NCBI RefSeq assembly: GCF_018449695.1 | Contig: NZ_JAAVUY010000004.1 | Location: 1 to 64,000 of the forward strand | Source: Bradyrhizobium sp. dw_411 | Lineage (GTDB): Bacteria > Pseudomonadota > Alphaproteobacteria > Rhizobiales > Xanthobacteraceae | DNA length: 64,000 bases | Direction of reading: 5' to 3' | Part shown: in pieces, positions 8,841-17,780 of the stretch | How the letters are laid out: every line of letters starts with the position of its first letter | Position numbering within the stretch: position 1 is the first letter of the stretch | The notes under the pieces: model-generated | What the model was told of the DNA's origin: nothing | Database searches by the model: none | What the model saw: the letters and a program-made list of their open reading frames with translations, nothing else | Program-made: the position numbers and the translations under genes

Positions 8841-9192
8841 AGCCTACTTGGGTGAGAGCTTGAATGATCGGGCCAACGATGCTGCGAGAGAAGGTGCGGC
8901 CGCATTAAACGCTGTAATGCGGCAAAACGCTGCCCTTGGACGGCTGGCCAGCGGAAACACGTTGATCGGGTTTGGGAATAAGGTGTGTAGGGTCTTCGGC
9001 GAGCAATTCGATAGCGCTGCTAAGTTCACCTTCAGCGTGACGGGCGGCAACGCGCCCGAGACCATCAAACCACTGGATTACTTCGCCGGACGGGTAGTGG
9101 AAATGCTCTGCCAAAAGCTTGTCGAGTTTGGTCCGCAAACAGGGCTTGACGAAAGGACTTGGGCTCGGGAGCTAAACCTTACCCGCCAATGA
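8827..9192 (+). CDS. GRLASG-motif protein, short paralogue
   Basis: The 121-residue product starts at GTG 8827 inside the end of the preceding gene. Residues about 15-100 align without large gaps to the N-terminus of the protein at 21037-21813. Shared features are an A-A-L-N-x-V-M-R helix, a G-R-L-A-S-G-x-T-L motif and a V-x-x-V-F segment. It lacks the C-terminal extension of that paralogue. Both are partnered with a helical, HEPN-like gene. Function unknown. Confidence 0.6.
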   Translation: MAYSEAYLGESLNDRANDAAREGAAALNAVMRQNAALGRLASGNTLIGFGNKVCRVFGEQFDSAAKFTFSVTGGNAPETIKPLDYFAGRVVEMLCQKLVEFGPQTGLDERTWARELNLTRQ

Positions 9193-9212
9193 TCCGTGTG
9201 CTCGATCAAGGT

Positions 9213-9446
9213 TTATCTGAACCCGGGAATTGAATCATGAAGTTGCATGCTGATCGCGTGTATCGCATCAGCAAGATTGTGCGGATCGCCAGCTTGTCGA
9301 TGAGTGATCGCAGTCTCTTGCAGTGTCTGAACAAAATTTGCAGCATCCAGGGCGCCCCTCTTATCTAGCTCAATCACAAGGGTACGTAGCACCGACAGCA
9401 TGCCTAGGACTAAACGGTCTCCCGGAATTTTCTGTTCATTTGCCAT
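9213..9446 (-). CDS. Small hypothetical helical protein
   Basis: The 77-residue product is predicted to be two or three helices and has no known motif. It ends 21 nt after the convergent gene 8827-9192 and its start faces mcrB at 9598, so the 150-bp gap at 9447-9597 probably holds divergent promoters. It could be an accessory or regulator for the McrBC system, from position only. Confidence 0.5.
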   Translation of the reverse strand: MANEQKIPGDRLVLGMLSVLRTLVIELDKRGALDAANFVQTLQETAITHRQAGDPHNLADAIHAISMQLHDSIPGFR

Positions 9447-9597
9447 TTTTGCCGACTCCAGTTTGCGGAAAATAACATCTTCCCTTACGCGTAGGTTTGG
9501 GCCTAATTATTTCACTTCGTCTCTCGTTCTTCTTCTTCCCTAAAATAGCACTCTCTGGCATGTATGCCCGATCTGGCTCATTGAAGAGAATTGCAAA

Positions 9598-12500
9598 TTG
9601 GGTCACGCTTCGTCGGTGACCACTTTTTTGGGTGACCGTATGGCAAGACTCGCAGGATTTCCGGCAGAGACGTTTTTTGCGATGCAGCGCATCCGCGAAA
9701 CGGCGCTTGTGAAATTTGATAGCCTTTTCTCACCCGATAGAAACATCTGGACTCTCGAATCGCTTCGACAATTTCACTCGTTGTTCGTCGATCGATTCGA
9801 CGATGGCCAAGGTAACTTCCTTGAAAAATTCAAAAAGCAACTTGAAGGAGCTAACAATGATATTGTGCAGCTTGCCGCCGAACTTCTCTATGTTCAACAG
9901 TTCTTCACAAGTCTCACCGGACCAGACAAAAAACTGGAAAACGTAACGACGATCCTTAGCTGGGGCGCGCATTCGCCGCAAATTCCACGTTGGGCGGTTG
10001 AAGGTGTGCAGCACAAAATTGCCGCCGACCAGAGCTTCAATCAGCACCGTCCGTTTCATCTCGCCTGGCTGAGTGAATTCTTAATTCATTGGCAGGAGTT
10101 GCAAGCGGTGACGAGAGATAAACTACTTAGCGATCCATTTGGCTTTGCCAAAGATGTGCGCAGCATAGAATTTGAGCGCGGAGCCTTCCAGCCGATGCAG
10201 GAGGCGTGGCTGCACATCGCGTTCCCAGAAACGTTCGAAAGCATCTCGTCAAGAAATGATAAGAAACAGATACGTGACGCCTTTTATGACCGCCTTACCA
10301 AGGGTCCTTCCGAGAATATTGATGCAGATCTTTTAGAAATTCGCAACAAATTGACAGAGCAAGCAGGAGCGGGATTTCATTTTTACAGATCGCCAATCGT
10401 TGAACAATGGAAAGAAGCAAACCTTTATGAGCACGACATTGATTTAATTCGGCAAAGCCGATCTCGTGAGAAATACGCGGATTTTTCTGCGGAGGAAAAA
10501 GCAGCACACAAGCGGGTGCACGAGGCACTTCTAAGGCTCGGTCAGGTTGCGCTTGATGAACTCGGTGGGCCCAGAAACTATGTTCTCAAACGCACTTCAG
10601 GATTCCATCCCGAGTCTGGAATTCGCGGGGGAAAGCCAAAAGACCTTTGGTTTGGGATCTATCGTAAGGAAAATGAAGACAAATTTCTTGGTAACCCTCA
10701 AATCTTTATGATTGTCTCAGGCCGAGGAATCGAATGGGGATTTTCTCCCTTGACGCACCCGGATGATTTTTCAAATCAAGAGATGCGACGGCGTACACGG
10801 GAGATTGCCAAGGCCGTACTCGAGCAACTTCCTGTCGCTGGCTCGCTCGAAGCCCAAGAGCTGGCCTCCCAGCTTTCGGAATCAGGCAACTGGCACTTTA
10901 GACGAAAACAGCGTCTTGACCCAAAGCAGTCGGAGTTTGCCTCTCTGGCGGATTGGCTTTCGTTTCTGCATACAGATGAGGGCGCAAAGAACGCCGGTGG
11001 GGGGATTACTCGATATGCACTGGGCAAAGAAATTGACGGGCTAGAGCTTGTAGAGGAAGTCAAACAAATGACGCAACTCTTCAAACCGCTCATGGAGCGG
11101 ATAATAGCGGAGTCGCCACCGACCGCCGCCGCATTCAAAGAGCCCGAACCTATTGAATCAGTCAGCCCCGTTGCGCTCACGCCTTTCGGCGAGCTCCTGC
11201 GAGCCTTCCTTCAGGAACTTAGCCTTGTACGAGGCGGGCCCTTCCAGAAGACGGATCCTCTCTGGAATGCAATGTCGGCCGTGAAAAATCGACTGGAACA
11301 GTTTGAGCCGGTTCAAAGCCGTCCCAATTTTCAGGTAAATATTAGTGTTGGCCAAGGTAACTGGGCGACCGTGCCGTGGATAGCAATCCTGAACACCAAC
11401 GTTACAAAGTCAACCCAGGAAGGTGTCTATATTGTTTTTCTTATTTCCAAAGAACTGAACCGCATTTTTCTGACTTTGAATCAAGGTACGACGAATCTCG
11501 TTCAAGAACTAGGCCAACGCGAGGCACAAAAACAGATGCTTGACGTTGCTAGCAAGACGCGGAGTGTCGTTTCAGAACTCGCATCAGCAGGATTTATTTT
11601 AGACAATGAAATTGAATTGGGCGGCGGAGGTTGGCTTGCGAAAAACTATGAGATTGGAACCATAGCGCACATCGATTTTGGGACAGACAACTATCCAAAT
11701 GATGAACATATGAATGCGTTGCTCGAGGCATTGATCAAAGCCTACGACCGAGCAGTTGACGAAACGCCATCAGAGACTCTTCCGACAAAAGACAGTTCCC
11801 TAGAGACGCAAGCAATTGAAGCGGAGGCATACAGGATAGAAGATGCTCTCTCAGAACTGTTCCTGGAGCAGGCACAGCTCGAGCACCTTTTGACGATCTG
11901 GGACGCAAAGAAGAATATTATCCTACAGGGAGCGCCTGGCGTCGGTAAAAGCTTCGTAGCTAAACGTCTCGCCTACCTCATACTTGGGCAGAAAGATTCC
12001 AGCCGGATCGAAACAGTTCAATTTCACCAGTCTTACAGCTACGAAGACTTCGTTCAAGGATATCGTCCCAATGGAAAAGGGGGCTTCACGCTTCGCGATG
12101 GCGTCTTTCACAGATTCTGTGAAAAGGCGAGACTTTCGCCGGGCCGAAAACACGTGTTCATTATAGATGAAATTAATCGAGGCAATCTTTCGAAGATATT
12201 GGGCGAGCTCATGCTGCTTGTTGAGCCCGACAAAAGAGGTCCGGCGTGGGCCACGAGTCTGACTTATGCTCAGCCCGACGAGCCGCGATTTTTCGTGCCC
12301 AAAAACGTTTACCTGCTGGGTATGATGAATACTGCCGATCGATCACTATCGATGGTTGATTACGCGCTTCGTAGACGGTTCTCGTTTATATCACTTGAGC
12401 CGATGTTTGGGAGCAGTAAATTCAGATCGCTCCTTGCCGACAATGGCATCCCTCAGCCGATGATCGATCTTATCGTTTCACGCATGATTGAACTGAATGT

Positions 12501-12711
12501 GGCGATTGGCGAAGACCGCGCAAATCTCGGACCAGGCTACCGAATAGGACACAGCTTCTTCGTGCCGATTGAAGACTTTGAATATGATTCCGGTTGGTAC
12601 CGACGTGTAATTGAAACAGAAGTGCACCCACTACTTGAAGAGTACTGGTTCGACGACCCCGATAAAGCTCAGGGCTGGCTTCAAAAGCTTCTTGAAGGCA
12701 GCGCGATATGA
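9598..12711 (+). CDS. mcrB: McrB-type AAA+ GTPase of type IV restriction, long form
   Basis: The 1037-residue protein has three parts. Residues about 1-470 are an N-terminal extension that resembles the unnamed N-terminal regions of long McrB homologues. About 525-720 is an MrcB_N/DUF3578-type domain (W-A-T-V-P-W-I-A-I-L, L-N-Q-G-T-T). About 765-1030 is the AAA+ motor, with Walker A G-A-P-G-V-G-K-S near 780, Walker B F-I-I-D-E-I-N-R-G near 855 and the M-N-T-A-D-R-S motif typical of McrB GTPases near 910. It drives McrC cleavage of modified DNA. The start is TTG 9598 after GAAGAG; ATG 9640 is an alternative. The stop overlaps mcrC. Confidence 0.92.
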   Translation: MGHASSVTTFLGDRMARLAGFPAETFFAMQRIRETALVKFDSLFSPDRNIWTLESLRQFHSLFVDRFDDGQGNFLEKFKKQLEGANNDIVQLAAELLYVQQFFTSLTGPDKKLENVTTILSWGAHSPQIPRWAVEGVQHKIAADQSFNQHRPFHLAWLSEFLIHWQELQAVTRDKLLSDPFGFAKDVRSIEFERGAFQPMQEAWLHIAFPETFESISSRNDKKQIRDAFYDRLTKGPSENIDADLLEIRNKLTEQAGAGFHFYRSPIVEQWKEANLYEHDIDLIRQSRSREKYADFSAEEKAAHKRVHEALLRLGQVALDELGGPRNYVLKRTSGFHPESGIRGGKPKDLWFGIYRKENEDKFLGNPQIFMIVSGRGIEWGFSPLTHPDDFSNQEMRRRTREIAKAVLEQLPVAGSLEAQELASQLSESGNWHFRRKQRLDPKQSEFASLADWLSFLHTDEGAKNAGGGITRYALGKEIDGLELVEEVKQMTQLFKPLMERIIAESPPTAAAFKEPEPIESVSPVALTPFGELLRAFLQELSLVRGGPFQKTDPLWNAMSAVKNRLEQFEPVQSRPNFQVNISVGQGNWATVPWIAILNTNVTKSTQEGVYIVFLISKELNRIFLTLNQGTTNLVQELGQREAQKQMLDVASKTRSVVSELASAGFILDNEIELGGGGWLAKNYEIGTIAHIDFGTDNYPNDEHMNALLEALIKAYDRAVDETPSETLPTKDSSLETQAIEAEAYRIEDALSELFLEQAQLEHLLTIWDAKKNIILQGAPGVGKSFVAKRLAYLILGQKDSSRIETVQFHQSYSYEDFVQGYRPNGKGGFTLRDGVFHRFCEKARLSPGRKHVFIIDEINRGNLSKILGELMLLVEPDKRGPAWATSLTYAQPDEPRFFVPKNVYLLGMMNTADRSLSMVDYALRRRFSFISLEPMFGSSKFRSLLADNGIPQPMIDLIVSRMIELNVAIGEDRANLGPGYRIGHSFFVPIEDFEYDSGWYRRVIETEVHPLLEEYWFDDPDKAQGWLQKLLEGSAI

Positions 12712-13796
12712 AGATTCCAATTCGGAATCTTTACTATTTGTTTCTCTATGCCTGGGCTCAATTCCCCGACGGTGCTATGGGGGAAGCTGGAATTGACGAA
12801 AGCCCCGATCTTCCAAACCTATTTGCCAAGATGCTCGCGGCGGGGACACGCAGAATGTTGAGGCGGGGTCTCGATCGAGGCTACAAAACATTTACCCACG
12901 AAGTAGTCGGTCCGCGCGGTCGTCTTCGCTTGGATCGCATGATCAAAGAGGCAACCCAGCTTCGAGGCACGGCAATCTGCGATCTCGATGAACTGACCCA
13001 CGATGTTCTGCACAATCAAGTTTTGAAAGCAACACTGGCGAGCCTTGCAATTTGTCAGGACGTTGAAAAGGCAGCAAGGCATGACCTCCGAGCCCTGGGG
13101 AAACTCTTTTACGACGTCGAAGACATACGCCTTTCGGCGAGTGATTTCCGTCGGATCGCTGTATCGCGAAATAATCGTCAGTACGTTTTTCTCATGCGAC
13201 TGTGCGAATTCGTCTACTGGTCTTTAATGCCTGATGAGCGCGGAGCGAGATCGCGATTTCAGCACGTACTCGACGACGAAGTGCGCATGTCGGCTGTTTT
13301 TGAGACGTTTCTCAGGAATTTCTTTCAATTTCATCGAACCGAGTATCGCGTCCGCGCCGAATCGCCGACGTGGCACGTCACTGATGCTACCCAAGATGAC
13401 CTTGCATTGTTGCCACGAATGATCACGGATATCACACTCCGCCAATCAGATCATACGATCATTATCGACGCAAAATATTATAAAACGACATTAGCAAAGG
13501 GACTTTACGGGGAGAGAGTAAAATCAGACAACCTTTATCAGCTGATCACCTATCTTCAGCACGAGCGCAATAGTCAAAAGGACAGAGCTCTCTCGGGCAT
13601 GTTGTTATACCCAGATGTAGGCCGGTCGCTTCACTTAAAATATCGACTGCTCGATATTCCAGTTCTTGTTGCCACAGTTGACTTAGCCCAAGAGTGGCGA
13701 GCCATCGAGAAGCAACTGCATGGTCTGTTGGAAGATTGCGCCGCAGCTGCACGCTCGACAAATGGCCAGAAAAGTTCGCCTCCGGGCATTTTATAG
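12708..13796 (+). CDS. mcrC: McrC endonuclease subunit
   Basis: The 362-residue protein begins with the I-P-I-R-N-L-Y-Y-L segment typical of McrC. Near residues 240-260 it carries the PD-(D/E)XK nuclease core, seen as M-I-T-D-I-T-L followed by I-I-I-D-A-K-Y-Y (catalytic Asp, Asp-Ala-Lys). The ATG overlaps the mcrB stop by 4 nt, so the subunits are translationally coupled. The catalytic residues are intact, so the system may be active against methylated or otherwise modified DNA. Confidence 0.9.
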   Translation: MKIPIRNLYYLFLYAWAQFPDGAMGEAGIDESPDLPNLFAKMLAAGTRRMLRRGLDRGYKTFTHEVVGPRGRLRLDRMIKEATQLRGTAICDLDELTHDVLHNQVLKATLASLAICQDVEKAARHDLRALGKLFYDVEDIRLSASDFRRIAVSRNNRQYVFLMRLCEFVYWSLMPDERGARSRFQHVLDDEVRMSAVFETFLRNFFQFHRTEYRVRAESPTWHVTDATQDDLALLPRMITDITLRQSDHTIIIDAKYYKTTLAKGLYGERVKSDNLYQLITYLQHERNSQKDRALSGMLLYPDVGRSLHLKYRLLDIPVLVATVDLAQEWRAIEKQLHGLLEDCAAAARSTNGQKSSPPGIL

Positions 13797-13896
13797 CTCG
13801 CGTCATGTCGAAGCCCGTGTCTGTTGGAGAAGCACTGAACTGACCCAGCCATCGGGTGGCCTCGGGGTTCAATAGCGCCTCGGCGGGGCTCAGAAT

Positions 13897-14000
13897 GAAT
13901 TAGCCGGAGCAATCTCTCGCTTCAGGGCCGCAATCCGCTTGGCGGCTTCCTTACTGGTCAGGTTCTCGGCGAACAGCTTGGACTGCTCGGGCTACTGTTA
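13897..14000 (-). pseudogene. DUF3072-like C-terminal fragment
   Basis: The minus strand encodes an ending of the form L-T-S-K-E-A-A-K-R-I-A-A-L-K, close to the conserved C-terminus of DUF3072 proteins (N-L-T-K-x-E-A-x-x-R-I-x-x-L). Nothing upstream continues the gene. It is a remnant at a module boundary between mcrC and the repeats at 14.05-14.2 kb. Confidence 0.5.
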
Positions 14001-14054
14001 CCAGTACGTCTATTGCAAACTTACCGACGTACCGTGGATCAATCTCGCGACTCA

Positions 14055-14103
14055 CCGAATTTGAAAGCAAGATCAATAACCCTCGGCGGAGGGTAGATCC
14101 GCC
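14055..14103 (+). repeat. Dispersed repeat, copy C (short)
   Basis: These 49 nt match the right part of the repeats at 22696-22786 and 28508-28598 at roughly three quarters of positions. They include the terminal hairpin GGCGGA, 7-nt loop, TCCGCC, here lengthened by CTC/GAG. Translation in one frame gives N-L-K-A-R-S-I-T-L-G-G, matching the other copies. Confidence 0.6.
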
Positions 14104-14117
14104 GAGACTGAGCGGGC

Positions 14118-14195
14118 AGGGGTGTCAACCGAGGAGCGCTGAAAAAGCTACGGTATTTCCGATTTTCGGGTTTGATCCCACGAACTATCCCACGG
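14118..14195. repeat. 78-bp direct repeat, copy 2
   Basis: Nearly identical to 1447-1524 in the same orientation. It starts 15 nt after dispersed repeat C, so two kinds of repeat meet here. It lacks the TGGCGGA part of the att core that precedes copy 1. This is a likely internal junction of the island. Confidence 0.75.
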
Positions 14196-14336
14196 TGAAA
14201 AAGCATGTGGGATGATGCCAGCCTGGGCGAAAGCCAAGGGCGATACGCTGGAGAGCTACAGAGTGTAAGTGCCCCGTATGGTGGGGCTGACCTTTAGAGC
14301 GAGGCCCTTGGGCTGCGACCGACGATTCTCCTGCTT

Positions 14337-14570
14337 TTGCCTTTAACTTGCAAACTATGCCGTTTGCCATGCAGCGGTTTCACAGAGGGTCACCAGGATT
14401 TCAGATTTATCGTCAAACTCAAAAGAGCCGGCATTAACGCCGCCTCGGCCGCGCTTTTGCTGGGACGGATGCTGGCCACAATAGAGACCCTTTGTGCGGA
14501 GCGGGACCCGCTGAGGAAGGAGCAGGGCGGCCCCGTGAAAGGGAAAGCTTTGGGCGGGAGGTCTTCGTGA
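14337..14570 (+). CDS. Small hypothetical protein, uncertain start
   Basis: The last 50 codons of this frame look coding (helical, charged, K-L-K-R-A-G-I-N-A-A-S-A-A-L-L-L). The TGA overlaps the GTG of the next gene by 4 nt, as in phage-like operons. The N-terminal part is doubtful because no ribosome-binding site is seen at the first start codon. Confidence 0.4.
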   Translation: MPLTCKLCRLPCSGFTEGHQDFRFIVKLKRAGINAASAALLLGRMLATIETLCAERDPLRKEQGGPVKGKALGGRSS

Positions 14571-14803
14571 GCATTCCCCGATACTTTTCCGACGAGCCGG
14601 CTCTGTCGCCGTTCCTCGAAGCCCTGAACGAGGTTCGCCACTTGGCCACTCGGGGAGGATGGTGCTGGCAACATGTCCAGGCCATCACAGTAGCGATCAA
14701 CGAGTACGCTGAAGCCGCGACAGGAAATCGGGAGTATTTTCTCAATAGCCGCACTCAATTGGTGGTGGTAGGACGGCTGGAGACATTCCGTAGGGCTACA
14801 TGA
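14567..14803 (+). CDS. Phage/island-type small protein, end possibly frameshifted
   Basis: GTG 14567 follows GGGAGGTCTTC, a good ribosome-binding site. The 78-residue product (P-R-Y-F-S-D-E-P-A-L-S-P-F-L-E-A-L-N-E-V-R near the start, then an N-R-E-Y-F-L-N segment) recalls a short family in Bradyrhizobium prophages. The neighbouring frame after codon 64 reads P-H-S-I-G-G-G-R, which is the ending I would expect, so one base may be missing near 14749. Function unknown. Confidence 0.5.
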   Translation: MSIPRYFSDEPALSPFLEALNEVRHLATRGGWCWQHVQAITVAINEYAEAATGNREYFLNSRTQLVVVGRLETFRRAT

Positions 14804-15426
14804 TGGCCGCCGAGGCACCGCCGCCGAGCGATATCCCAAATGTATTCGGCATGAACGAGCCGCAGCACATGCTGACGAAGCTCTATGTCGAGATACATGA
14901 CCTTTCCAATTCGCTTTCGGTGTGGACGAAGAGCGAGTCTTTTCCACGGCCGCTGTTCATCGTCTGGAATACCGCGATGACTGCGTGGCACATCACCGAC
15001 TGGCTGTGGGCGTCAAAGCAGACCACCCGCGACATGCTCTCCAAAAAGTTCGGGTTCGATTACATTGAAGATACGATAAGCGGCCGCGAAAAGGGTCTTT
15101 CGAAATTTCAGAACTCCGTTCGCGAAGCTTTTCGAGAGCTGCACGTTTGTCGTGAACTTGCGAACGCCTCAAAGCATATGCGCCTGAAATCAAATGACCC
15201 GGACATTCGCGCCGAAGTTGAGTGGCACGAAGCGAAAGAGGCAGTTGGTGAAGTCAAGGTCGGAGACCTCATCATGAACCTGTTTGTATTCGACAAGGGA
15301 GAAAAGACCGACGTTCAACTGATACTCATCGAGGCGGCCGGTTACTGGGAAAAACTTCTCAGGGATGAAGGCCTTCTCTCGAAAGACGCTGTGCTGCCGT
15401 CGAAGGTTATTCCAGCTAACCAGTGA
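14800..15426 (+). CDS. Hypothetical protein of the HxxDW-xn-ANxSKH type
   Basis: The 208-residue helical protein has A-W-H-I-T-D-W-L-W at about 62-70 and A-N-A-S-K-H at about 121-126. The same two motifs, with similar spacing, occur in the protein at 27022-27513, so they are paralogues in one island. Asn-x-x-Lys-His late in a helical domain recalls HEPN and Abi-like folds, but no family is confirmed. The gene overlaps the end of the preceding one. ATG 14803 is an alternative start. Confidence 0.55.
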   Translation: MMAAEAPPPSDIPNVFGMNEPQHMLTKLYVEIHDLSNSLSVWTKSESFPRPLFIVWNTAMTAWHITDWLWASKQTTRDMLSKKFGFDYIEDTISGREKGLSKFQNSVREAFRELHVCRELANASKHMRLKSNDPDIRAEVEWHEAKEAVGEVKVGDLIMNLFVFDKGEKTDVQLILIEAAGYWEKLLRDEGLLSKDAVLPSKVIPANQ

Positions 15427-16044
15427 ACATCACCAGACATTCTGAGTGTCCGACAAACCATGCCCGCGCCCTTGCAAGTGGTGCAATTTGCGGAATGCGT
15501 GACCCAGCCGTTTTTTGCAGCCCTTCAGTTGCTCTTTTCGGATACGTGACAGGGTTCTTTAGCTGATGACCGGCAAGCAGGTATTCGGCCTTATCATTAT
15601 TTGGCTAGCCGGAAGTGAAGGCGCTCCGATGGGGCGCCTTTTGTATTTCTGAAAACAGAAATTAGGTCTAGCCCCGTCGGGCAAATCATTGGTCTAACTA
15701 TTTGATCGCGAAACGGGCACAAACTACAAAAGCGCCGCGTTAATGATCGTTTTTCGCCGGATTACGCGAGCCGTTTTGGCTATCGCCCAATTAGTTAGAT
15801 GATTATATTTGGCTGTCGGCGTACCCCCATGGGTTCGAGTCCTTACAACATTGGGGTTTGGAACAAAACTGGAACATTTGATCTGCTGTGCTAGCTAAGT
15901 TTGGCTAAGCTGCAACATCGGATAACTAAACGCGTTGATGGAAGTAGAAGTTATCGCTGTGTGGCAGGCACTTCTAACGTCCTGGATAGATGTCTAGGAC
16001 CATTGTTGAGTCACTGAATCAAACCCCTTTATGAGGGCAGGTAA
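15427..16044. other. 618-bp stretch without a gene
   Basis: Apart from the terminator at 15618-15644 no gene or RNA is recognised. The segment near 15826-15845 contains GGGTTCGAGTCC, which looks like a tRNA T-arm loop, but no matching stem or remaining tRNA body is present. AT-rich DNA at 15760-15990 could hold the promoter of the next gene. Confidence 0.45.
15618..15644 (+). terminator. Rho-independent terminator
   Basis: AAGGCGC, a 9-nt loop and GCGCCTT form a 7-bp stem followed by TTG and a T-rich stretch. It is placed about 190 nt after the gene 14800-15426 and would end that transcript. Confidence 0.6.
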
Positions 16045-16473
16045 ATGGCGAGTATTAAACCACCCAAAAAGGTGGACGATGTTCTGCGCCCGAAATTTGG
16101 TAGCATGGCAAGCATCTTGGCTCAATCACCCGCCGTCGCTGATTCATTTGGGCGCTGGCCAGGCTTCGCTTTAATGGTTTTGGCCATGATGGTTATGCTG
16201 ATTATTGGTCTTGCTGGGGTTGCTGCCTTAGCAAAGGGAATTTCGATTGTCGTTCCTCACTACTCACTGTCGGTGTCATCGTTGTTTTGGGTTTGAGAAA
16301 CCACCACGTTTCAAAAGCGGGAGCCACTGGCCAAGGTTGAGGTGCGGGTGCGGGAATCGACGCCGTCCGAAAAGCCTGAAGCAGCCGACAGCGCCACGAT
16401 GCTCAAGTTGTTGCGGCAAAACCCCGGCAAGTCAGAAGCGGAAATCGCCGCTATAATGCAGCAGACGGTTTGA
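16045..16473 (+). pseudogene. Membrane protein gene interrupted by an in-frame TGA
   Basis: ATG 16045 starts an 83-codon frame with a membrane span (about residues 44-66) that ends at TGA 16294. The same frame continues without interruption for 59 codons to TGA 16471. That part looks coding (a charged linker, then M-L-K-L-L-R-Q-N-P-G-K-S-E-A-E-I-A-A-I) with a small helical domain. A point nonsense mutation is the simplest reading. Two separate short proteins are possible. Confidence 0.5.
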
Positions 16474-16484
16474 CGAAGGGAAAA

Positions 16485-17027
16485 ATGCAAGACGATGTTT
16501 TCGTTGAAGGTCTCGCCAGAGCTGAGGAGGTGCGAATTGCCCTCACAGATCGGTTCGAATGGTTCACGCACGACACAGGGTTTTCGCACCTGACTCAGGT
16601 TAGAGATAGTGGGCTGCCAACAAGGGAATATGAGCCTTGGGAGATTCCTGTCGATGTAAAGGAGGCTAGAGGCGGTGAGGCAAATTGTCGTATTTTATGC
16701 TTTCATCCGCTCGGCGCGAAATTGCGACCACCTAGCAGCAAAGAGCGCCCGCATATTCGGCTTGCAGTTGCGGGCGCGGATTTGCCAAAGCTCGTCGGCC
16801 TGGACTGGACATACGAGCAGAAATTAGTGCGATCGAGGAGACGGGCTCGTGCATCTGCGCCGATTGAAGATGTAAGCGTAGAAATAGCTAACGAACTCGG
16901 GTCGGTATCGGTCTACGAACCCATTAAGCCAGAGTTGCTTAGAGTGTGGACGATAGGAGCTTCGGATGATCCGGCAGCATGGCCGTGGTTAAACGACACG
17001 AAAAATGATGAAATAATGAAGTTTTGA
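16485..17027 (+). CDS. Hypothetical soluble protein
   Basis: ATG 16485 is preceded by GAAGGGAAAA. The 180-residue product is mixed alpha/beta, acidic at the start and basic in the middle (R-S-R-R-R-A-R-A near 122-129), and ends in a Trp- and Asp-rich tail. No domain is recognised. It directly follows the interrupted membrane gene and may once have formed an operon with it. Confidence 0.5.
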   Translation: MQDDVFVEGLARAEEVRIALTDRFEWFTHDTGFSHLTQVRDSGLPTREYEPWEIPVDVKEARGGEANCRILCFHPLGAKLRPPSSKERPHIRLAVAGADLPKLVGLDWTYEQKLVRSRRRARASAPIEDVSVEIANELGSVSVYEPIKPELLRVWTIGASDDPAAWPWLNDTKNDEIMKF

Positions 17028-17033
17028 GCAAGC

Positions 17034-17285
17034 CAAGCGCCGCTGAACTCCACCATCCACTGGGGGGGATTCTGGGAGACTGGGAAGGGTCTGAAGGCTC
17101 ACGACTGGTTCGTCATCCCCCTGACGCTGCGTGTGCACCGCCTGTATCACTCTTTGGGGCGAGACTCGTGGGAGCGCCGGTTCGGCACCCACCAAGCCCT
17201 TTTAAAGCGGTTCTGGGAGGAGGCCGGATTCGTGCCTGGAGATTTCATGACCGTGGGGATGGCGCCGAAGCGGTTGAATGGCTGA
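17034..17285 (+). pseudogene. C-terminal fragment of a Ref/DUF968-like phage nuclease
   Basis: One frame reads through L-K-A-H-D-W-F-V-I-P-L-T followed by H-R-L-Y-H-S-L-G-R-D, F-G-T-H-Q-A-L-L-K-R-F and a final G-M-A-P-K-R-L-N-G before TGA 17283-17285. This pattern resembles the end of Ref/DUF968-type HNH proteins of phages. There is no start codon or N-terminal half, so it is a remnant. Family assignment is from memory. Confidence 0.5.
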
Positions 17286-17570
17286 AACGAGTATTGGCTA
17301 GATTGCTGTAAAATAGGCAAATGCCTACTGAGTATGATGAATTATGTGGCATATGTATTGCATTGCTCTCTGTGAAGGTCATTGAACATGGAATCCCGGC
17401 TGACGGCTCTCGGGTTTCCAAACGGAGAGCTGCGTCATGGGCTATCTGTTCACAGATGGATATGAGTCGTGTAGGAGCGGCGACGGTGCGTTGCGCCGCT
17501 CTCGAATCTCTGATCCCATACCCTTTGCTGATTCGAAGGTTCTCCAAGATATTAAATGGAGGACCATGTC

Positions 17571-17771
17571 GTGAGCCCCCCCGAGCTAATCGTTAAGTTC
17601 TGGCCGCCCAGCATTACAGCCAAGGGAGTGGTGGCGATTAACGCTATCCGCCGACCGCTGGCCTTTGCGGTGTACGCGCGGCCGGTTGTGGCTATTATTA
17701 TTGGCCTAGCCCTACTGTTTGAGGGGCACCAATATCTCCCTTGGGCGTTGAGACTGCTTAGGTTCTGGTAG
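17571..17771 (+). CDS. Small membrane peptide
   Basis: GTG 17571 lies 8 nt after GGAGG. ATG 17556 is an alternative. The 66-residue product has one hydrophobic span (about 38-52) and a basic, Trp-containing tail. It stands just upstream of the decayed DNA ligase gene. No family is recognised. Confidence 0.35.
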   Translation: MSPPELIVKFWPPSITAKGVVAINAIRRPLAFAVYARPVVAIIIGLALLFEGHQYLPWALRLLRFW

Positions 17772-17780
17772 GTAGCGTTT

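Noticed and set aside
15826-15845. GGGTTCGAGTCC resembling a tRNA T-arm
   Set aside because: The flanks do not pair as a T-stem and no acceptor, D-arm or anticodon arm is present. At most a scrap of an old att site.
16294-16296. TGA as selenocysteine or programmed readthrough
   Set aside because: No SECIS-like hairpin is apparent after the codon and the protein is not a redox type. A nonsense mutation is simpler.
17321-17570. Plus-strand frame of 91 codons
   Set aside because: No ribosome-binding site, atypical composition, and no family. Treated as non-coding.
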